Below, piece by piece: positions 46,898 to 56,523 of a stretch of 64,000 nt of DNA. The stretch's first letter is position 1. Every line of letters begins with the position of its first letter. The notes beneath the pieces were generated by a model. That model had not been told where the DNA came from and ran no database searches. It saw nothing but the letters and a program-made list of their open reading frames with translations. The translations under genes were made by a program, and so were the position numbers. This stretch comes from Enterobacter sp. BIGb0383 (GTDB taxonomy: Bacteria > Pseudomonadota > Gammaproteobacteria > Enterobacterales > Enterobacteriaceae), in NCBI RefSeq assembly GCF_003751845.1, contig NZ_RJKQ01000003.1:1-64000 (forward strand). The letters are read 5' to 3'.

Positions 46898-48268
46898 TTA
46901 GCGTATCAGCAGATAGAGGCTGTCATTGCCACGCATCACGTTCAGCGCGATAACGGGCGGTTTGGTTTCGAGCAGCTTGCGCATTTCAGCGATCGACTGC
47001 ACCCGGGTGCGGTTGATGTTAATGATCACATCATCCTTATGCAGCCCGGCCTGCGCGGCAGGACTCTCCTTCTCGACCTCATCAATGCGGATGCCCCTGG
47101 TGCCGTCTTTCAGCTGGCCGTCGCTCAGGGTCGCGCCCTGCAACGCTGGGGCGATCAGTTCCGCGCTGGCGGAGGAGGTGGAGTTTTTATCGAGGGTCAC
47201 TTCCACCTCAAGCGGTTTGCCGTCGCGCAGCATCCCAAGCTTCACTTTTGAACCCGGTTCGGTGGTGGCGATCCGCGAGCGCAGTTCGGCAAAGCTGCTC
47301 AGAGGCTTGCCGTTGAGGCTGACAATCACATCTCCGGATTTCACACCGGCTTTTGCCGACCCGGAATTGGGCATCACTTCGCTGACAAAGGCTCCGCGCT
47401 GAACGTTCAGGTTAAAGGCTTTGGCGAGATCGGCATTCAGCTCCGTGCCTTTAATACCCAACAGTCCGCGTTTGATTTCGCCGAACTGGATCAGCTGCTG
47501 AGACAAGGTACGCGCCATATTACTGGGGATCGCAAAACCAATCCCGACGCTGCCGCCGCCCGGCGCCAGGATGGCGGTATTAATCCCGATCAGTTCGCCT
47601 TTCAGGTTAAGCAGCGCGCCGCCCGAGTTGCCGCGGTTGATGGAGGCGTCGGTCTGAATAAAGTTTTCCAGCCCTTCCAGATTCAGCCCGCTGCGGCCCA
47701 GCGCAGAGACGATCCCGGAGGTGGCGGTCTGGCCCAGCCCGAACGGGTTACCGACCGCAACGGCAAAGTCACCGACCCGCAGGGCATCGGAGTCAGCGAT
47801 GGCAATTTGCGTCAGGCCGGTCGGGTTGGGGATTTGCAGCAGGGCGATATCGCTCTGGTCATCGCTGCCAATCAGCTTCGCGTCGAATTCGCGTCCGTCG
47901 TTCAGTTGGATGCTGATTTTTTCCGCCTGGTTGATGACGTGGTTGTTGGTCAGCACGTAACCCTTCGCCGCATCGATAATCACCCCGGAACCCAGGCCTT
48001 CAAACGGCTGGGCCTGACGTCCGCCACCACCGCCTTCCCCGAAGAATTTTTTCAGCTCTTCCGGCACTTTCTGTGCCTGTACGGCCGTCCCTTCAACCTG
48101 AATGCTGACCACCGCAGGCAAAACCTTTTCCAGCATCGGCGCCAGGCTCGGCACCTCGGCCTGGCCGGGAACCTGTGACGGCAGCGCCGCCGACGCGGTG
48201 AACGGCGCGGAGAAGGCTAACCCGATACTTAACGCTAATGCACTTAACAGCAGGGTTTGTTTCTTCAT
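46898..48268 (-). CDS. degQ: Periplasmic serine protease DegQ
   Basis: HtrA-family protease/chaperone, 456 residues (E. coli 455). A Sec signal peptide (about 1-27, ...FTASA) precedes the protease domain with triad motifs TNNHVIN, SDIALLQI and NRGNSGGALL. Two PDZ domains follow (about 255-345 and 360-450). DegQ degrades or refolds unfolded envelope proteins as large oligomers. It shares direction with degS but is separated from it by 90 bp and a hairpin. Confidence 0.97.
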   Translation of the reverse strand: MKKQTLLLSALALSIGLAFSAPFTASAALPSQVPGQAEVPSLAPMLEKVLPAVVSIQVEGTAVQAQKVPEELKKFFGEGGGGGRQAQPFEGLGSGVIIDAAKGYVLTNNHVINQAEKISIQLNDGREFDAKLIGSDDQSDIALLQIPNPTGLTQIAIADSDALRVGDFAVAVGNPFGLGQTATSGIVSALGRSGLNLEGLENFIQTDASINRGNSGGALLNLKGELIGINTAILAPGGGSVGIGFAIPSNMARTLSQQLIQFGEIKRGLLGIKGTELNADLAKAFNLNVQRGAFVSEVMPNSGSAKAGVKSGDVIVSLNGKPLSSFAELRSRIATTEPGSKVKLGMLRDGKPLEVEVTLDKNSTSSASAELIAPALQGATLSDGQLKDGTRGIRIDEVEKESPAAQAGLHKDDVIININRTRVQSIAEMRKLLETKPPVIALNVMRGNDSLYLLIR

Positions 48269-48427
48269 TGATGCTGGCTCTCATAACCTGAGGTGTAAGG
48301 AAAACGACGTAAAAACGCGCTGATGTTATTGAATTTACGGCCTGGTAACAAAGAGGGCAATGACTAAATCATAGTGGGGATGGGGAAAGAGGTAACGGGC
48401 GCAGGGGATGCGCCCGTAAAAAGCAGA

Positions 48428-48826
48428 TTAATTGCGCTTCGCCGCACCGCGCAGCAGGCCTGACGCGCCTTCTGAATAGTCGCGTGGCATCTGTACCGGT
48501 GCCTGATCGTTACCGGCTTCGGAATCGGCCAGACGATTGCGGAACGGATTAGTTTCCGCTGACATTTCCGGCAGCAGGCTGCTGGAGCTCTTGGCCATAT
48601 GCTGGTAGAGCTTGCGATAGTCATCGGCCATATTATCGAGCAGCTCAGCGCTGTGGGCAAAATGGCTGACCAGTTCTTCGCGGTACTCTTCCAGCTCCGC
48701 TTTGCTTTTATCCAGTTCGTACTGCTGCGCCTGCTGCTGGCGTAACTTGCTGTTGCCAAAACGCATGGCGACGGCACCAATAACGATACCGACGACTAAA
48801 CCGATTAGCGCGTATTCCCAGGTCAT
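48428..48826 (-). CDS. zapG: Cell division protein ZapG (YhcB)
   Basis: DUF1043 protein of 132 residues, equal to E. coli YhcB. One N-terminal transmembrane helix (YALIGLVVGIVIGAVAM, about 5-21) is followed by a coiled coil (KLRQQQAQQYELDKSKAELEEYREELV) and a disordered tail. It interacts with division and elongation proteins and affects envelope growth. Divergent from zapE across about 200 bp. Confidence 0.95.
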   Translation of the reverse strand: MTWEYALIGLVVGIVIGAVAMRFGNSKLRQQQAQQYELDKSKAELEEYREELVSHFAHSAELLDNMADDYRKLYQHMAKSSSSLLPEMSAETNPFRNRLADSEAGNDQAPVQMPRDYSEGASGLLRGAAKRN

Positions 48827-49024
48827 GAACTTCTCCCGTTGTTTTGTGGTTCCGTAGGGTAAGGGGACCGGCTTGAGTCTCCCTGCCCGTGCCCGATAGT
48901 GCCACTATAACCGCTTCTTCTACAGAAGTGGAATCCTGCGGCGGCATCGCGTAGTGTAGAGTGGCTTTTTTTTGGTCAGCTGTGACCTGCTGCATGCATT
49001 AAATCAAGGAATATTAACCCCATC

Positions 49025-50149
49025 ATGCAAAGCCTTTCCCCGACATCGCGTTACCTTCAGGCCCTGAATGAGGGCAGCCACCAGCCAGATGATGTTCAGC
49101 GAAAGGCGGTTGACCGCCTGGAGACGATCTATCAGTCGCTGATCGCCCGGCCGGACGCCCCGGCTGCGGGCGGCGGTCTGAGAGCGACCCTCGGGAAATG
49201 GCTGGGTAAACGCGATGCCACGACGGCAGCGCCCGTTCGCGGCCTCTATATGTGGGGCGGCGTAGGGCGCGGGAAAACCTGGCTGATGGATCTTTTTTAT
49301 CAGAGCCTCCCCGGCACGCGTAAGCAGCGGCTTCATTTTCACCGCTTTATGTTGCGGGTACATGAAGAGCTGACCGCCCTGCAGGGACAGAGCGATCCGC
49401 TGGAGATTATCGCTGACCGTTTCAAACAGGAGACGGACGTGCTCTGTTTCGATGAGTTTTTCGTCTCTGATATCACCGACGCGATGCTGCTGGGTGGCCT
49501 GATGAAAGCGCTGTTTGCCCGCGGTATTACGCTGGTGGCCACCTCGAACATTCCGCCGGATGAGCTCTACCGTAACGGTCTGCAGCGCGCCCGTTTTCTG
49601 CCGGCGATTGACGCCATTAATACGCACTGCGACATTATGAACGTCGATGCCGGGATCGATTACCGTCTGCGGACCCTGACCCAGGCGCATCTCTGGCTTT
49701 CGCCGCTGAATGAAGAGACGACCCGGCAGATGGATAAGCTGTGGCTGGCGCTCGCGGGCGTGCAGCGCACGGCGGCGGCGACGCTGGAAATTAACCACCG
49801 ACCGTTGCCGACGCTGGGCGCAGAAAATCAAACTCTGGCGGTTTCTTTTGCGACCCTCTGCATGGATGCCCGTAGCCAGCATGACTACATTACTCTGTCC
49901 CGGCTTTTTCATACGGTAATGCTGTTCGATGTGCCGGTGATGTCACCGCTGATGGAGAGCGAGGCGCGCCGCTTTATCGCGCTGGTGGATGAGTTCTATG
50001 AGCGCCACGTTAAGCTGGTGGTGAGCGCCCAGGAGCCGCTGTACAGCATCTATCAGGGAGAGCGACTGAAGTTTGAATTCCAGCGCTGCCTGTCACGTTT
50101 GCAGGAGATGCAGAGCGAAGAATATCTCAAGCGCCAGCATATGCCGTAA
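49025..50149 (+). CDS. zapE: Cell division ATPase ZapE
   Basis: AFG1-like ATPase of 374 residues (E. coli 375) that associates with the Z-ring late in division. Walker A GGVGRGKTWLMD lies near residue 80, Walker B VLCFDEFFVSDI near residue 140. Start gives MQSLSPTSRYLQAL as in E. coli. It is followed by the rplM promoter region; no strong terminator separates them, although GGGGTC/GACCCC at 50172-50190 could form a stem. Confidence 0.96.
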   Translation: MQSLSPTSRYLQALNEGSHQPDDVQRKAVDRLETIYQSLIARPDAPAAGGGLRATLGKWLGKRDATTAAPVRGLYMWGGVGRGKTWLMDLFYQSLPGTRKQRLHFHRFMLRVHEELTALQGQSDPLEIIADRFKQETDVLCFDEFFVSDITDAMLLGGLMKALFARGITLVATSNIPPDELYRNGLQRARFLPAIDAINTHCDIMNVDAGIDYRLRTLTQAHLWLSPLNEETTRQMDKLWLALAGVQRTAAATLEINHRPLPTLGAENQTLAVSFATLCMDARSQHDYITLSRLFHTVMLFDVPVMSPLMESEARRFIALVDEFYERHVKLVVSAQEPLYSIYQGERLKFEFQRCLSRLQEMQSEEYLKRQHMP

Positions 50150-50171
50150 AACCTGCATCAAATCACAAATA

Positions 50172-50204
50172 GGGGTCGATTTTTGACCCCGACTTCTCTA
50201 TAAT
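50172..50204 (+). promoter_or_regulatory. rplM-rpsI promoter
   Basis: A perfect TATAAT stands at 50199-50204. A 6-bp inverted repeat GGGGTC-N7-GACCCC (50172-50190) covers the -35 area. The transcript would have a leader of about 158 bases before rplM, the segment through which L13 represses its own operon in E. coli. Confidence 0.7.
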
Positions 50205-50302
50205 CCTGCGACCCCACGTTACTACAAGTGTTTTTTTCCCAAAACCTTGTGTGCCGGTTAAACAGATCCGAAGGGGTGGGTTTACTGGACGATATCGTGT
50301 GA

Positions 50303-50797
<495 letters not shown>

Positions 50798-50809
50798 TCG
50801 GGATTATAG

Positions 50810-51205
<396 letters not shown>

Positions 51206-51238
51206 TCCGTTTCTGCTTACGCAGAACGATTGGCGACA

Positions 51239-51262
51239 AAACCCGCTTCGGCGGGTTTTTTT
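51239..51262 (+). terminator. rplM-rpsI terminator
   Basis: AACCCGC-TTCG-GCGGGTT stem and tetraloop followed by a T-run, 34 bp past the rpsI stop. Confidence 0.93.
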
Positions 51263-51401
51263 ATGGATAAAACGCGCGTTATCCACAGGAATAATTTGTT
51301 TATCACCTCTTTTTCAGCATTTCCAGTATCCCTTCACCACAACGACCACAAAATCTGGTAAACTACGTACCAATTTTCTGCCCAAAGATCGGGGGAGTTT
51401 T

Positions 51402-51485
51402 ATGGCGCGTTCGCTTTTGAGCCGACATGAACACCGACGGATGGCATACCCACACTGGCTGGCCACGCGTGGTCGGTTGCAGTAA
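51402..51485 (+). CDS. Possible 27-residue leader ORF before sspA
   Basis: ATG at 51402 follows GGGGGAG at four to five bases and opens a 27-codon frame (MARSLLSRHEHRRMAYPHWL...) ending 27 bp before sspA. It is rich in Arg and His. It lies in the 307 bp rpsI-sspA gap, downstream of the presumed sspA promoter (possible -10 TAAACT at about 51359). No homologue is recognised; coding is inferred only from the ribosome site and position. Confidence 0.3.
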   Translation: MARSLLSRHEHRRMAYPHWLATRGRLQ

Positions 51486-51512
51486 AAATTCTGAATATAG
51501 CTGGAGGTTGTC

Positions 51513-52151
51513 ATGGCTGTCGCTGCCAACAAACGTTCGGTAATGACGCTGTTTTCTGGTCCTACTGACATCTATAGCCACCAGGTCCGCATCGTGCTGG
51601 CCGAAAAAGGTGTCAGCTTCGAAATCGAGCATGTGGAAAAGGATAATCCGCCTCAGGATCTGATTGACCTCAACCCAAGTCAAAGCGTGCCGACGCTCGT
51701 GGATCGCGAACTGACTCTTTGGGAGTCACGCATCATTATGGAATATCTGGATGAGCGTTTCCCTCATCCGCCGCTGATGCCGGTGTACCCGGTTGCGCGT
51801 GGTGAAAGCCGCCTGTATATGCAGCGTATTGAGAAAGACTGGTACACGTTGATGAACGTCATCGTCGACGGCACTGCTGCACAGGCTGACGCCGCGCGTA
51901 AGCAGCTGCGTGAAGAGCTGCTGGCTATTGCTCCGCTCTTTACCCAGAAGCCGTATTTCCTGAGCGACGAGTTCAGCCTGGTCGACTGCTACCTGGCCCC
52001 GCTGCTGTGGCGTCTGCCGGTGCTGGGTGTTGATCTGAACGGTGCCGGTTCGAAAGAGATGAAAGGCTATATGACGCGCGTCTTTGAGCGTGACTCCTTC
52101 CTGGCATCTTTAACCGAACCTGAGCGTGAAATGCGCCTTGGTCGGGGTTAA
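51513..52151 (+). CDS. sspA: Stringent starvation protein A
   Basis: RNA polymerase-associated protein with a glutathione-S-transferase fold, 212 residues as in E. coli. MAVAANKRSVMTLFSGPTDIYSHQVR opens the thioredoxin-like domain; the PHPPLMPV surface segment important for function is present. It helps cells survive stationary-phase acid stress and activates phage P1 late genes. TGGAGG before the ATG. sspB follows after 4 bp. Confidence 0.98.
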   Translation: MAVAANKRSVMTLFSGPTDIYSHQVRIVLAEKGVSFEIEHVEKDNPPQDLIDLNPSQSVPTLVDRELTLWESRIIMEYLDERFPHPPLMPVYPVARGESRLYMQRIEKDWYTLMNVIVDGTAAQADAARKQLREELLAIAPLFTQKPYFLSDEFSLVDCYLAPLLWRLPVLGVDLNGAGSKEMKGYMTRVFERDSFLASLTEPEREMRLGRG

Positions 52152-52155
52152 TTGA

Positions 52156-52662
52156 ATGGATGTGTCTCAGCTGACTCCACGTCGTCCTTACCTGCTGCGG
52201 GCGTTTTATGACTGGTTGCTCGACAACCAGCTGACGCCGCATCTGGTGGTTGATGTCACCTTACCCGGCGTCAGTGTGCCGCTGGAGTATGCGCGTGACG
52301 GGCAGATCGTGCTGAACATTGCCCCGCGTGCGGTGGGTGGGCTTGAACTGTCTAACGACGAAGTGAGCTTTAATGCCCGCTTTGGCGGGATTCCGCGTCA
52401 GGTCTCCGTGCCGATGGCGGCAGTGCTGGCTATCTACGCCCGTGAAAACGGTGCCGGGACGATGTTTGAACCGGAAGCCGCGTATGATGAAGGCGTTGTC
52501 AGCCTGAACGATGACGGCGACGTTACCGCCAGCGAAAGCGAAACGGTGATGTCGGTTATCGACGGCGACAAACCCGATCATGCTGACGACAGCGAAGACG
52601 GTCCGGATGACGAACCGCCTCCTCGCGGCGGTGGCCGACCGGCACTGCGCGTAGTGAAGTAA
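52156..52662 (+). CDS. sspB: ClpXP adaptor SspB
   Basis: Adaptor that tethers ssrA-tagged proteins to ClpXP, 168 residues (E. coli 165). The N-terminal substrate-binding domain (about 1-110) includes RPYLLRAFYDWLLDNQLTPHLVV. An acidic flexible linker follows, and the C-terminal ClpX-docking tail is RGGGRPALRVVK. Linker length differs slightly from E. coli, as is usual. Last gene of the sspAB operon before a terminator that also borders the has locus. Confidence 0.98.
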   Translation: MDVSQLTPRRPYLLRAFYDWLLDNQLTPHLVVDVTLPGVSVPLEYARDGQIVLNIAPRAVGGLELSNDEVSFNARFGGIPRQVSVPMAAVLAIYARENGAGTMFEPEAAYDEGVVSLNDDGDVTASESETVMSVIDGDKPDHADDSEDGPDDEPPPRGGGRPALRVVK

Positions 52663-52664
52663 AC

Positions 52665-52692
52665 AAAAACAGGGCCGAAAGGCCCTGTTTTA
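52665..52692. terminator. sspB/hasE bidirectional terminator
   Basis: AAACAGGGCC-GAAA-GGCCCTGTTT stem with A-run and T-run flanks. It lies between the convergent sspB and hasE genes. An inverted near-identical copy sits on the other side of the has locus at 61021-61046. Confidence 0.92.
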
Positions 52693-52704
52693 ACATCTGT
52701 ACCA

Positions 52705-54033
52705 TCACGACTCCGTCAGCGCCAGATGCAGCCTGTCGGTCAACGGTTTAAGTAGGTAGTTCATCAGCGAGCGTTCGCCCGTGCGGATAAACCCCTCCAC
52801 CGGCATACCGGGACGAATCGTTAATCCCTGCAGCTTATCCATACCCTCCCGCGTGACCTTAACGCGCAGCGCGTAATAGGGTTTACCTGTCTGGGCATCC
52901 ACTAAACGGTCCGCACCCACCATCGTCACTTCCCCTGCCACGCGCGGCGTGGTGCTCTGGTCGAAGGCTGAAAAGAGCAGCTCGACCGGCAGGGCCGGGT
53001 GCACTTTATCGATAAGCTCCACCGGCACGCGGGCTTCGACTTCCATCGGTGAATCCTCGGGCACAATCTCCATCAGCTGCTGTCCTGCCTGAATAACGCC
53101 GCCTTCTGTAAACACCGCCATACCGACCACGGTGCCCGTCACCGGCGCGCGGATCTGGGTGTCCTGCAGGTCGGCCTCGGCTTTCTCCAGCTGATTTTTC
53201 AACGCGGCGATCTGCGCTTGGCCGTCCGCCAGCTGGGTATTGACCTCTTTACTGTACTCATCCCGACGCTGCTGCGCCTGTAAACGCAGCTCGATGATCT
53301 GCCGCTGCAGACGCCCGATACTGCCGTGGGTTTCGGCAATTTCACCCTCCACGCTGGCGAGTTGTCCCTCCATCGACAGGAGCTGATTACGCGCCACATA
53401 GCCTTTTGCGGCCAGGCCCCGGATGCCGGAGAGCTGCTCGTTAAGCAATTGTTTTTGCTGTTGCTTGCTGCGCAGTAAAGACTGCATCCCGGCCAGTAGC
53501 GCCTCGGTACCGGCAACCCCTTCATCAATGGCCGCCAGCTCGCTGCGCAAGGCCGCCCGGCGGTTAATCAATAGCTGGCGCTGAAGCGCCAGCTGCTCGA
53601 TCACTTCTGGTTCATCTCTGGCCGCGAGCAGCTCCGGCAGCAGTTCCAGATCGCTTTCCCCCGTTCTCTCCGCCCGCAGGCGCGCCATCTGCAATTGCAG
53701 GCTGCGCAGCTGGCTTTGCAACGCATCGCGTCGGGTCTGCGTGCTCACTGTGTTCATCACCGCCAGCACCTGGCCTGCCTGCACCTTTTCCCCGTCATGA
53801 ACGCGCAGCTGCGCAATCACGCCGCCGCCAGGATGCTGCACCGCTTTGCGGTTGCCCGTCACGACTACGCTCCCGGACACGGGCACACCGCGATCGAGCG
53901 GTGCGAAGCTGGCCCAGCTGAGAAAACCGCCGAATCCGACGATAACCAGCCACATGCCCCAGCGTAAAAAGGCGCGTTCACTGAAGGTGGCCTCATACCC
54001 GGCCAGCTGCTCCGATAACGCCAGCGCTTTCAT
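52705..54033 (-). CDS. hasE: HasE-type membrane-fusion protein of the haemophore exporter
   Basis: Periplasmic adaptor of the type I secretion system that exports HasA. The 442 residues have one N-terminal transmembrane helix (about 27-47), a long coiled-coil hairpin (about 100-290) and a C-terminal HlyD-type beta domain (LTIRPGMPVEGFIRTGERS). Its start overlaps the hasD stop by 4 bp (ATGA). The outer-membrane channel is not encoded here and is presumably TolC. In Serratia a tonB-like hasB follows hasE; here the locus ends at the sspB terminator. Confidence 0.93.
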   Translation of the reverse strand: MKALALSEQLAGYEATFSERAFLRWGMWLVIVGFGGFLSWASFAPLDRGVPVSGSVVVTGNRKAVQHPGGGVIAQLRVHDGEKVQAGQVLAVMNTVSTQTRRDALQSQLRSLQLQMARLRAERTGESDLELLPELLAARDEPEVIEQLALQRQLLINRRAALRSELAAIDEGVAGTEALLAGMQSLLRSKQQQKQLLNEQLSGIRGLAAKGYVARNQLLSMEGQLASVEGEIAETHGSIGRLQRQIIELRLQAQQRRDEYSKEVNTQLADGQAQIAALKNQLEKAEADLQDTQIRAPVTGTVVGMAVFTEGGVIQAGQQLMEIVPEDSPMEVEARVPVELIDKVHPALPVELLFSAFDQSTTPRVAGEVTMVGADRLVDAQTGKPYYALRVKVTREGMDKLQGLTIRPGMPVEGFIRTGERSLMNYLLKPLTDRLHLALTES

Positions 54034-55832
54034 GATTTCCCCTCAGCGCGCGCCCGTGGCGATACCGCGGTATAGCCGACGTTAAAGCCGCCGTGACGGC
54101 CCGCGCCGATGGGAGTGACCGCGGCAGTCGTTTGCGGCCGGGCCATACCCGGCATTTTTTTCAGCACCTCGGCGCTCGGGCCTTCGTGCTGCATCCGCCC
54201 ACCGGCCAGCACCAGCAGACGATCGGTAATCGCCAGAATGTCCGGCTTATGCGTAACCAGAACCACACTTTTCCCTTTCTCTTTCAGCGTCAAAATGGCC
54301 TGCTGAAGCGCCGTTTCTCCCTCTTTATCCAGGTTGGCGTTCGGCTCGTCCAGCACCACCAGCGCCGGTAAGCCATAGAGCGCACGGGCCAGCGCCACCC
54401 GCTGACGCTGGCCGCCCGACAGGCCGCTACCGCCTTCGCCCAGCACCGTGTCATAGCCCTGCGGCAGGCGTAAAATCAGCGCGTGGATCCCGGCCATCTG
54501 CGCGGCCAGGACCACGCTGTCGGCATCCACCTCGCCAAAGCGGGCGATGTTCTCCGCCAGCGTCCCGGCAAAAAGCTGGATATCCTGCGGCAGGTAGCCG
54601 ATATGCGGACCCAGCGCCGTTTTATCCCATTGATGGATTTCCGCATCATCCAGCCGCACGCTGCCGGAGAGCGGTTTCTGCACGCCGACCAGCTGTTTCA
54701 TCAGCTGCGTTTTACCCGAGCCGGATGCGCCGATCACGCCCAGAACGGAGCCTGCAGCCAGCGCAAACTGCAGCTGCATAAGGATAGGCTGTCGGCTGCC
54801 CGGCGCGGCAATTGTCAGTTGTTCAACGCGCAAATTGCCCTGAGGCACCGGCAGCGGTAAACGCGTCGGCTGTGGGGGATTCGCTTCCAGCAGCACCTGC
54901 AGACGCTGCCAGGCTTCACGCGCCGCCAGCCACTGTTTCCAGCTGCCAATCAGCTGATCGATAGGTCCCAGCACGCGACCAATGAGAATAGAACCGGCAA
55001 TCATCATCCCGGAGGTGATATCGCCGTTGACCGCCAGCAGCGCGCCGCAGCCGAGCATCAGCGACTGCAGGGCCAGGCGCAGCGTGCGCGTCAGGGAGGT
55101 GATCAGCGCCATTTTCTCACTGCCGCGACTTTGTAAATGTAAAAACTCGGCGTGCTGGCAGCGCCAGCGCTGACGCAGAGTTTGTAACATGCCCATCGCT
55201 TCTATCGCCTCTGCCTGCCGCAGTTGACCGTTAGCTCTCTGGCTGGCGTGAAGCGCCACCTTCCCGGCACGCTCCAGCAGCGGCTGGCTCAGGCGTAGAT
55301 TAAGCCAGGCCAGGGCCAGCAGCAGCGCCGCGCCGAGGGTGGCCAGGACGCCAAGCCACGGGTGCAGCAGATAGACCACCAGCAGATAGAGGGGAAACCA
55401 GGGCGCGTCAAAAAAGGCGAACAGCGCGCTACCGGTAGCGAACTGTCGTAAACTGGTGAGATCGTTTAACGCCTGGCCCGCCAGGACATTACCCGTTTTC
55501 AGATTGGTGCCAAACGCGGCGTCAAACACGCGGGCGTTCAGGCGCATATCCAGCTGCGCGCCGAGGCGAATAACCAGCCCGCTGCGCACCCATTCCATAA
55601 GACCCATAAACAGCAGCAGGCCGACCACCATCACGGTCAGCATGGTCAGCGTCGTCAGATTGCCGGACGGCAGGACGCGATCGTAGACCTGTAGCATATA
55701 CAGTGCCGGTGAGAGCATCAGAATATTAATCACGGCGGTAAACAGCGCCACGCACCAGAAGCCGCGTCGGCAGGTTGCTAACGCCGACAGAATCTCCTGA
55801 CGTCCGGCCTGAGGTCCCTGAATTACGCTCAT
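54030..55832 (-). CDS. hasD: HasD-type ABC ATPase of the haemophore exporter
   Basis: Inner-membrane ABC half-transporter of type I secretion, 600 residues. About six transmembrane helices lie in the first 300 residues, starting with FWCVALFTAVINILML. The nucleotide-binding domain has Walker A GASGSGKTQL (about residue 365), signature LSGGQRQRVALARAL and Walker B LVVLDEPNANLD. It powers export of HasA through recognition of its C-terminus. AGGAGAG ribosome site. Separated from hasA by a 12-bp perfect hairpin. Confidence 0.95.
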   Translation of the reverse strand: MSVIQGPQAGRQEILSALATCRRGFWCVALFTAVINILMLSPALYMLQVYDRVLPSGNLTTLTMLTVMVVGLLLFMGLMEWVRSGLVIRLGAQLDMRLNARVFDAAFGTNLKTGNVLAGQALNDLTSLRQFATGSALFAFFDAPWFPLYLLVVYLLHPWLGVLATLGAALLLALAWLNLRLSQPLLERAGKVALHASQRANGQLRQAEAIEAMGMLQTLRQRWRCQHAEFLHLQSRGSEKMALITSLTRTLRLALQSLMLGCGALLAVNGDITSGMMIAGSILIGRVLGPIDQLIGSWKQWLAAREAWQRLQVLLEANPPQPTRLPLPVPQGNLRVEQLTIAAPGSRQPILMQLQFALAAGSVLGVIGASGSGKTQLMKQLVGVQKPLSGSVRLDDAEIHQWDKTALGPHIGYLPQDIQLFAGTLAENIARFGEVDADSVVLAAQMAGIHALILRLPQGYDTVLGEGGSGLSGGQRQRVALARALYGLPALVVLDEPNANLDKEGETALQQAILTLKEKGKSVVLVTHKPDILAITDRLLVLAGGRMQHEGPSAEVLKKMPGMARPQTTAAVTPIGAGRHGGFNVGYTAVSPRARAEGKS

Positions 55833-55849
55833 TATCTCTCCTGCCTGAA

Positions 55850-55877
55850 CCGTTTCCCCGCCGCAGCGGGGAAACGG
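55850..55877 (-). other. Intercistronic hairpin between hasA and hasD
   Basis: Perfect 12-bp stem CCGTTTCCCCGC / GCGGGGAAACGG. On the transcribed (minus) strand the loop is TGCG, a UNCG-type stable tetraloop. No T-run follows. It sits 5 bp after the hasA stop, well placed to keep haemophore mRNA above exporter mRNA. Confidence 0.7.
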
Positions 55878-55882
55878 AGGGG

Positions 55883-56446
55883 TTATGCCGCCAACAGATC
55901 CGTATGCTCTGCGGTAGCGGATGTACCCACCACTGCCGCAATCTGATCGAAGGTTGAGTCAATGCTCAGGTTGTACTGATCGAGGATGCCGTTCAGCGCC
56001 GTTTCCAGCGCGCTGGTATCGCCGGACATCAGGCCATACACCACTTCGTGCACGACGCCGTTATGACCTTCAGACTGCGCGCTGTTCAGACCGAGTCCGC
56101 TGAAGCTGACGTCCAGCGCCTGGATGTTGTACGGCGAAGAAGAGCCGCCCTGGAGACCGTCACCGAATGACAGACCATCCACAGAACCGTACAGCGTGTG
56201 CGCCGGGTCAGCGAACAGGGTATAGGTTAAGTTTCCTTCTGCTACGAATGAGGTGATATTGTTCGCGGTGCTGGTGATCGCGTACTGACTTCCGGACAGC
56301 GAACCGCCGTAGAAGCCGCCGGTGTTGCTGTCATCCACATTACCGTTGGTGTGGTTAACATCACCAAACGTAGCTGACCATTCAGTCAAATAATCATGAA
56401 TGCTATAGCTGCCTACAGAGCTGTCGTAATTCACTGAAAATGCCAT
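55883..56446 (-). CDS. hasA: Secreted haemophore HasA
   Basis: Extracellular haem-scavenging protein of 187 residues, closely similar to Serratia marcescens HasA. Both axial haem ligands are present, His32 (DVNHTNGN) and Tyr75 (NLTYTLF), with the supporting His83 (PAHTLYG). There is no N-terminal signal; the C-terminus ends DLLAA, like the Serratia ELLAA type I secretion signal. It takes haem from haemoglobin and hands it to HasR. AGGAG before the ATG. First of hasADE, 77 bp after hasR. Confidence 0.97.
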   Translation of the reverse strand: MAFSVNYDSSVGSYSIHDYLTEWSATFGDVNHTNGNVDDSNTGGFYGGSLSGSQYAITSTANNITSFVAEGNLTYTLFADPAHTLYGSVDGLSFGDGLQGGSSSPYNIQALDVSFSGLGLNSAQSEGHNGVVHEVVYGLMSGDTSALETALNGILDQYNLSIDSTFDQIAAVVGTSATAEHTDLLAA

Positions 56447-56523
56447 ATTGGTCTCCTGATATTACAGATATCGCGGCCTTTTTACGTGCCAGGCACGCCC
56501 GAACAGCGCCGCGTCATACGGGG

